Source: Anisus vortex
Lineage: Eukaryota; Mollusca; Gastropoda; Planorbidae
Direction: 5' to 3'
NCBI GenBank assembly: GCA_949126835.1
Contig: OX421506.1
Span: 20,787,426 to 20,851,425 of the forward strand
DNA: 64,000 bases
The notes beneath the pieces are model-generated. The model searched no databases. It saw only the letters and a program-made list of their open reading frames with translations, and had not been told where the DNA came from. Of the stretch, positions 47,201 to 56,200 are shown in pieces (the stretch's first letter is position 1; each line of letters begins with the position of its first letter). The position numbers and the translations under genes were made by a program.

Positions 47201-50200
47201 CAAATTTTCCAGACGAGATCAACAAATTTTTTCCAATCCTATATCAAGAAAAGTAGAACTCAAATCTACCGAACGAGACTACCAAATCTTGTCAATCCTA
47301 GGTCAGGAAAAGTAGAACTCAAATATACCGGGCGAGACCACCAAATTTTGTTACGTCCACAATCCCCTTGTGGCCAGAGCTGTGTAGATCTTGCTGATAA
47401 TTCTCGTTAGTCCTAGGGGAGACTTTAATTATTAGTATTTATGTTTCAGTATTACACGAACTCTTCTTATAGTCCTGGGCACAAATTCAGTATTTGTATT
47501 CCAACATTTCCTTCCTTGTATATTATGGTAGTAGATAAATCTTATAGTAATGTATTCAACACAATAGGATAGTAATTTGACAAGGAAGCTTCAGTGTAAC
47601 TGTTGTTGATAGTTTATTTCAGGTGGTATGTTCAATATATACAATATATCTATTATGTACAGTTAGAATAAAATAGTGCAAACACAAACGTTCTCAAACG
47701 AACATATTTTGAAAACTCTCCGTCTTTCAGACAAAACAAATCATTAAATACTATCCGAGTGGTGCAAGGGATAGACCCATTACCAGTAGGGGTGAAAATC
47801 ATGGTATCATTACAAAACTCATAACAAAAACGATAGGAACTTCCCCTATTAAATAATGAGTCGTTCCCAGACTCTGAGAATTTGAGATCAACACAGAATC
47901 CCAGCATTACCTAGAACCTTTCGTTTTCCTACTAAACGTCCTAATATTGTGTGTAGTAAGAAAAGAGAGAGAGAGGAGAATAAACATTGCGTGTTCCAAT
48001 TCTTGGAAAAACAATATACATGACACGCCCCCACCCAATGAAAGAAATAATGTACCATAATTACCCAAGTAATACTCAACATGGTACATTTTTCGTACTT
48101 AACACTATCGTTTTAACAACCAACAATCAATGGAAGATTATAAGACAATTTAAGCAAACATGGCTCACTGGCACAACTAAATTATAAAAAGTGTCACTAC
48201 CCAATGGTAATTGTGATTATAACGTGATGGACAAATATTTCCCCGTTAGTATTAATATTAACTAATGTCTCAACAAGTACAAATAATTCAAAAATATTCT
48301 AGTCATTCTTATTTTAACTATGTACAGTTGTGTGGATTTCCACCAAAATTTGCAAAAAGTCTTAATCTATTTAAACAAATATAACATTGCTCAAACTCTG
48401 TCAATTTTCAACAGTTTACTTCTAATATACAAACCAAAAGATAAGTAATACATAACTCGAATCAAACTATAGGTTACTTCCCCTTTTCTCAAATATGAGG
48501 AGAAAATACGCTCTAGTTACGATTACTACAGTAATCTCAATATTAAAATGTAATCCACTATTATGCGTTTTTGGCAAATTTGAAAGTTTAATATAAAAGA
48601 TTGTTCAGGGTTGAATGAGTGCCCACCTTTAGGTACCTTTGTTTCCCTCCATTCCCGGATATATGGAATATATAACAACCTATATACAACATAGTGAATA
48701 TCCACTAGTTTTTCCCATTCTATTACCATGATATAACAATTTAGCAATAGATTTCCAATATTATCTATTAATTTATACCAATTAAGATTACATCTCTTTC
48801 TAAGATAAAAATTGTACATATTATTATTTAGTTCCATTCATTAACTAAAATAAAACAAGATAATAAATCAACTAGCTCAAAGTTTTCCCACTTAATTGCA
48901 TGTGATGACAATTACTTTTATCCATCCATATCAAGTAAATACGTGCATATTATATATTTATTGCATCATGCATCAACATTTAAATGGAATTTCTTTTCCA
49001 TAATCAAATGAATTTAAAATATATCAGAACATCAATATTATACATGATTATAAGAATTATTAATACTTTCAAAAGACTTGACTTCTGTATGATACAAGTA
49101 TTCTATAGGTATTACATAATCAAAATTCAAACGAATGATAGGTTATTATGACACATTCTTAATGAATAAATGAGATGATCTGAAAAAGAAGTATGGGGTT
49201 ATTCAGTCAATCATGTAGCACCCGAGATAGAGTATCAGCTGTGACGTTGTCCCTACCCCTCAGGTGTTTTATGTTTAAGTCATAGGCTTGGAGGAATAAG
49301 CTCCATCTAACAAGCCTCTGGTTTTGCTTGACCCTGGAGAGAAAAGTCAGAGGGTTGTGGTCGGTCAGTATTTCTATCGGGTACCCAGAGCTGTTTACAT
49401 AGAAATCAAACTGTTTTAACGCTAGGATCAACCCTAAAAGTTCCTTCTCACTTGTATTATAATTACGTTCATGGATATTGAATTTCTGTGAGTGGTAGCA
49501 CACCGGGTGCTCCTCTCCGTGGTCATCCTGCTGAGTTAGCACCGCTCCCATCCCAGTATCGCACGCGTCTACTGCAATTTTAAAGGGTCTATCAAAACGC
49601 GGGGTCACCAAAATAGGTGCCCTGGATAATCTTAACTTCAACTCATCAAACGCCTTTTGGCACTTGTCAGACCAAACAAAGCGATTGTTCTTCTTTAGTA
49701 GGTCAGTTAAGGGGCAAGCTACCGTAGAAAAGTCCTGGCAAAACTTACGATAATACCCGGCCATTCCAAGGTAACTACGGAGTTGTTTCCTTGTCTGTGG
49801 CACTGGGACATTCTGAATAGCTTCTATTTTAGCATTTACTGGTTTAACCTTTCCACCACCCACTACATGTCCAAGATACTCGATAGTGGCATGTCCAAAC
49901 TGACTCTTAGCCAGGTTTATTGTCAAATTGGCGTCATTCAGTCGTTCAAACAAGTGTCGTAGTTGACTGACATGTGTCTTGAAATCTGTACTATACACCA
50001 CTATGTCGTCGAGGTAGGCATTACACTGGAAGATACCGCGAGTGAGGGTGTTTATAAGCCTTTGAAACGTCGCAGGGGCATTACGGAGTCCGAATGGCAT
50101 GACCTTATACCTGTAAAGTCCGTCAGGTGTCACAAAGGCGGATACTTCCTGTGCCCGTGGCGTCAAAGGAATCTGAAAGTACGCGGAGAGAAGATCAATT

Positions 50201-53200
50201 TTTGTCACATACGTCGCATCACCTATCTTATCAATGAGGTCATCAATACGAGGAATGGGATACGAGTCAGTCTTTGTCAAATTATTTAATTTCCTAAAGT
50301 CTGTACAAAACCGCAATGTGTTGTCGGCTTTTGGTACCAACACACAGGGTGAAGACCACTCGCTATCACATTCTTCCACTATGTCATTTTCTAACATATA
50401 CTTCACCTCTGCTCTAATATGTTCAAGTCTGATGGGGTTAACTCTATATGGATGCTGCTTAATTGGCCTGGCACCCTCAGTTAATACTACATCGTGTTCT
50501 ATTAGATGCGTCCTCCTGGGAACATCTGTAAACAGTGACTTATATTCATGTACCAGCTCAATAATCTTCTCCTTATCTTCTACCGGAAGATGTTCTAGCC
50601 TTGTATCTAAACTCTTAAGGGCATCTGTATTATTAAGTTTACTTTCTGCAAACTTATATTCTATCCTAGATAAATCCGTCGGGACTCTAGCTAATGAAAT
50701 CATGGGGACCTCCCGTGGTTTACTCTTTTCCCTGGAAACATAGGGCTTAAGTAAATTAATATGGCATACCCTCTGCTTTTGTCTCCGGTCAGGAGTCTTT
50801 ATCAAATAATTGACCTCGCCAAGCTTTGACTCTATCTCATAGGGTCCACTAAACTTTGCACTTAAAGGCTGATTTTGCAAAGGTAGAAACACAAGAACTT
50901 TGTCACCTGGTGCAAAAGTTCTAGCTGTAGCTTTACGGTCATAGTTCTGTCTCATACGCTCCTGCATCTGTGGAAAATGAATCTTCACATGGTTAAAAGC
51001 ATGATAAAGCCTATTTTTAAATTTATCTACATATGACAAAAGTCCAATCGGTTCACTGTCCGTTAGCCAAGTTTCATGTAGAAGTTTCAACGGACCTCTG
51101 ACTGAGTGTCCATACACAAGTTCGAATGGGCTAAACCCCAGGGATTCCTGAGTGGCCTCCCTTGCAGCGAACAGTACATAAGGCACACCCTTATCCCAGT
51201 CTTTCTCGTTTTCATAACAGTACTTTTTAAGCATCGATTTTAATGTCTGATGAAACCTTTCCAGAGCTCCCTGGCTCTCAGGATGATAGGCACTTGATAG
51301 CCTATGGCTTATCCCTAATTGTTCCATGACTTGTTTGAAAATGTTCGAAGTAAAGTTAGTCCCCTGGTCGGACTGTACTGTCTTCGGTAGGCCATAACGT
51401 GTGAAGAAATTTGTCAGGGCGTCTACCACCTTCACTGTTGTTATGTTCCGCAACGGAATGGCTTCCGGGAAGCGAGTGGATGAACACATGACTGTGAGCA
51501 GGTATTGAAAACCGGCTTTTGTTTTCGGCAACGGGCCCACGCAATCAATGAGTATATGACTGAATGGTTCGTCGAACGCTGGTATCGGCTGGAGTGGAGC
51601 GACAGGAATTCGTTGGTTAGGACGTCCTACCATTTGGCATACGTGGCAAGTCTTGCAGTATTGTTCGACATCTCTTCTCAGTCCTGGCCAGTAGAAGTAA
51701 GGGAGGATACGGTGGTGCGTTTTTCGGACTCCCATGTGACAAGCGAAAGGAAGATCATGCGCCATACGCAGTATATCTTGACGATAGCACTTAGGTATTA
51801 CAATCTGGTGAATACTGTCCCACTCGTTTGTACCTGAGTTGAGCGGTTTCGACTTTCTCATCAACACTTCATCTTTCATGTAGAAACATTCCGCCATTGC
51901 ATCTGCAGTCTTTTCATCAACAGCTTTCATTCTGAGTTGCATTATTACTTCGTCATTCAATTGTTCTTTCACCAATTTCTGCTTTGGTGACAAAATGTTA
52001 TCGTTCTCGGTTGCATCACCAGTTGTTAGTTCAGCAAAGAACGTAGCACTTAAATCGATGTCAGGTGTTTCTGTTATCACCGTTTCATTCGCATGTGTGT
52101 CTTCAGAACAGACAAACACATCTTTCGTTGCACTACACGGCGTAGCAGGAGTCTTTACCGACTTCTTTTCCTGCATTGCTCTTGTCAGTGCACATGTTGG
52201 GCGTTCATTGGCAGGACGTAGGTTTTTGTCCTCCGCCATCTTTGTCTCCAACACTTTAACCATGGGCTCGACAGTGACTCTGCCGCCCATAATGTCATTT
52301 CCTAATATCATGGAAACGCCTTTGACGGGTAGTGCGCGCCACACTCCCACTACGATGTTACCTGTAAAAATATCCGACTCGAGTTTTATTCTGTGCAGTG
52401 GAGCTTCCACAGCCTCCATACTAGCACCTCTCAGCACAACAGACTCACCGGTACTGGTGGCATCTGTTAACGGCACACTGCCCTCCAGGATCACGCTGAC
52501 AGCAGAACCCGTGTCACGTAATATCTGTATTTTCTTCTTGCTGAGTACATCGACTTCTGTCGACACTGTCCCCTCGTAGACAAAGGGTCGAAAATCGGAT
52601 AGGTCGTCCTCTTCCGGGACTTCAGGAACCATCTGTTCCTCACGGCCTTCTGAAAGCATAATAGATTGAGTACAGCTATTCTCTTTTACCTTAGATAGAC
52701 TGTTCTCAAAAACCATCGACTCCACAACTATGGGCGATGCCGGCCGCATTTCTTTTGAGTTTCTTGACCCTGTGTTGCACACTTCTTCTGTCTGCTTGCT
52801 ATCTTTCTGCACTCTGGCACAGTGTAGAATAGCACCTTGCTTCTTGGTAAGGAACCAACAATCTTTCTTCATGTGGCCCTCTTTCTTGCAATTGAAACAT
52901 ACCACCTTTGCTTTATTTACATCTGTCTGCTTCCTGAAATGAACTAAGTTACTATTATTATTTACACCACTGTTCTTATTATTGTTTTCACTTGTCTCTT
53001 TTGGTTTACTAGCCTCCTTGGGCTCTGGTTTGTGCACTTTGGGTTTGTCAGCATAATATGGCTTTATGCTGGCGTGAATTATGGCATAGTTATCTGCCAA
53101 TCTAGCAGCTTCATGCACATCTTCAACCCCTCGGTCTGAGATGTGGGTTTTAATATCCACTCGAATACAATCATTGAATTCCTCAAACAATATTAGGTTC

Positions 53201-56200
53201 TTGAGTTTATCAAACTCACTTACATTCTGTGACCTTAGCCACTGTTCTAACATTTTCTCCTTTTGTCTCAAAAAGTCTACATGAGTTTGATCATATGCCT
53301 TCTTTCTGTCTCTAAATAGCTTTCTATATTTTTCTGGTGTCAGGGAATAACTTTTTAGCACCCTATCTTTGATTACTTCATAGTCATTTATTTCCTCGGG
53401 TGTTAAACTCAACACTACGTCCAATGCTTTTCCTTTGTTGAGAGTTGACCTTAACAATAAAGCCATCTTATCATCAGGGAACTGATAATCTACAGCTATC
53501 CTCTCAAAAAGCAAAAAGAAATCTTGAACATCTTCTTCTCTGAATATAGGCAAGTGTTGCTTCGTTGCGCTAATATCCATACCATTGCTGTCCCTACGAT
53601 GGTCAGGTCTGTTCATGCGTGCCATCTCTATCCTTTCTCTGCTTTCAATCCTAATTCTTTCATTTTCCCTTTCAGTTTCTATCCTAATTCTTTCATTTTC
53701 TATCCTAATTCTTTCCAATTCCATTCTCTTCATAGCTAATTGGAATTTTAGGTTTTCACTCAACCCTTCATCTTCATCATTGTTTGATGATCTAGATGAC
53801 ATATTTCTTACCTCGTCTCCGTGGGCAATTACCTCGCCCCCACTGGGAGCTACATAACCTTCATTGATATCGTTCTGTCCCACTTCAACTACACTACCAG
53901 TGTTCATGGCATTCTGCCCGTTCAAACATGTCATAATTTCTTTGGTCAAACGATTACGATTAGGTCTTGCCTGTCCTGCCTCAATCCCAAAGGACTCAGC
54001 TAATTCTTTTAGTTCAGCAAATGACATGGCATTAAGTTCCTCACTTGATATATTCGAAGCCATAGTATAGCGTTCGAAATATTTGTTATAGTAGAGTAGT
54101 ATATATTGTATAATAAAATATAAAGTTCCAACTTACGATTTGTCCAGAAATTTGCACAATATAATATTAAACACTTCGTGGAATCTTCACACTTCCCAAG
54201 GAATAAAAACGCAAACCAGTTCTCTCCTCTTTTTAAAAAGAATAGTTTCACAGTCCTGAAAACGAAACACAAATATGCCGCTCTCAGTACTACTAATGTC
54301 ACAAAATATTTATAGGTCAGGAAAAAATATAACTCAAATTTTCCAGACGAGATCAACAAATTTTTTCCAATCCTATATCAAGAAAAGTAGAACTCAAATC
54401 TACCGAACGAGACTACCAAATCTTGTCAATCCTAGGTCAGGAAAAGTAGAACTCAAATATACCGGGCGAGACCACCAAATTTTGTTACGTCCACAATCCC
54501 CTTGTGGCCAGAGCTGTGTAGATCTTGCTGATAATTCTCGTTAGTCCTAGGGGAGACTTTAATTATTAGTATTTATGTTTCAGTATTACACGAACTCTTC
54601 TTATAGTCCTGGGCACAAATTCAGTATTTGTATTCCAACATTTCCTTCCTTGTATATTATGGTAGTAGATAAATCTTATAGTAATGTATTCAACACAATA
54701 GGATAGTAATTTGACAAGGAAGCTTCAGTGTAACTGTTGTTGATAGTTTATTTCAGGTGGTATGTTCAATATATACAATATATCTATTATGTACAGTTAG
54801 AATAAAATAGTGCAAACACAAACGTTCTCAAACGAACATATTTTGAAAACTCTCCGTCTTTCAGACAAAACAAATCATTAAATACTATCCGAGTGGTGCA
54901 AGGGATAGACCCATTACCAGTAGGGGTGAAAATCATGGTATCATTACAAAACTCATAACAAAAACGATAGGAACTTCCCCTATTAAATAATGAGTCGTTC
55001 CCAGACTCTGAGAATTTGAGATCAACACAGAATCCCAGCATTACCTAGAACCTTTCGTTTTCCTACTAAACGTCCTAATATTGTGTGTAGTAAGAAAAGA
55101 GAGAGAGAGGAGAATAAACATTGCGTGTTCCAATTCTTGGAAAAACAATATACATGACATAATGTTAAGACTTATCGTTTATAGTTTCGTGATCATGTTA
55201 CATTTATAAAAAAAAATTGTTTAAGAAGCCTAAAATTGTGGACTATTATTTTGTTTTTCAAAATAATTATACCTACGTTATCTACTAAGATTTAGTTTAA
55301 TGATATCCATAAATGAAATCATCTGCAAAAAACGTCACAGTTGTTCCTACAATAATTATATTAGTTAAAACAATGATAACATTTAGAAATAGTAGAAGGC
55401 CCTAGAGGAAATCAATGTGGGAGTTTACAGTTATTATTGCTGATTTACAGTCATTAATTATAACATTTTGTTCTCTGTCTTTAAGATTATCAAATGCATT
55501 GATTTAATGTGTGTGCTCAAAACGCTGAGATAAAACTATGTAATCAGTCCTACATGTTACTCTAAAGTACTGGGCTAAGATCTCTGATGGAGTTTGTCCG
55601 TTGTAGAGTTAAAAAATAGTATATTTACAGTGTGTTATGTCTAAAAGATAGGAAAGACCTCTTGATTGATCCAAACATATAACATTTTTATTTCATAACA
55701 AGTAGTCCATCTTTTAGCATCACTGCATTATTAATGAACTATAGGCTATGTTTAAACAATATCATAATTAAATTCCTCCAGCGCATCTACTTGTCTCTCC
55801 CAACTTTGCCGTTTCTGTGTTGATTTCATTCTCTCACTTTTGAATTCTAATCTATTTGGTATGTAGGCCTATCTATTTGTTTTTTCCCCTATACGTCTCC
55901 GTAACGTCTAATACTATTTTTTAAAGGTTTCTTTCAAAATGGCATCCACTTTTCTTACAAGATATGCTTTTTGGTATCTAAATCGTCTAGAAAGTGATAT
56001 ATAAAATGTTACTTCTTTAATTTTAAAACATCATTCTTAAGACACAAATGTTTTGTGTATTTATATTATAGGAAACAAGGGACACAACTGAGAGAACTCT
56101 CAATATTCTTCTTCTTGGAACATCTGGCAATGGTAAAAGTGCAAGTGGAAACTCCATCATCGGTAAAAGGGTGTTCCAGACATCGTCAGGAAGTAGCAGT

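Larger units (their letters stand above)
38844..55159 (-). mobile_element. Tandem Gmr1-like LTR retrotransposon: LTR-int-LTR-int-LTR
   Basis: Three 677 bp LTRs enclose two internal regions (39521-47348 and 48026-54482). The whole array is flanked by one 4 bp target duplication, TAAT (38840-38843 and 55160-55163); the middle LTR has element sequence on both sides. This fits a single insertion that became tandem by LTR-LTR recombination or a reverse-transcription product, not two insertions. The internal regions differ by a 1371 bp CR1-like insertion (with target duplication) and only a couple of substitutions that I could see (for example at 40632/49139 and 45650/52784). It lies antisense in the large GIMAP intron. 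Confidence 0.9.
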
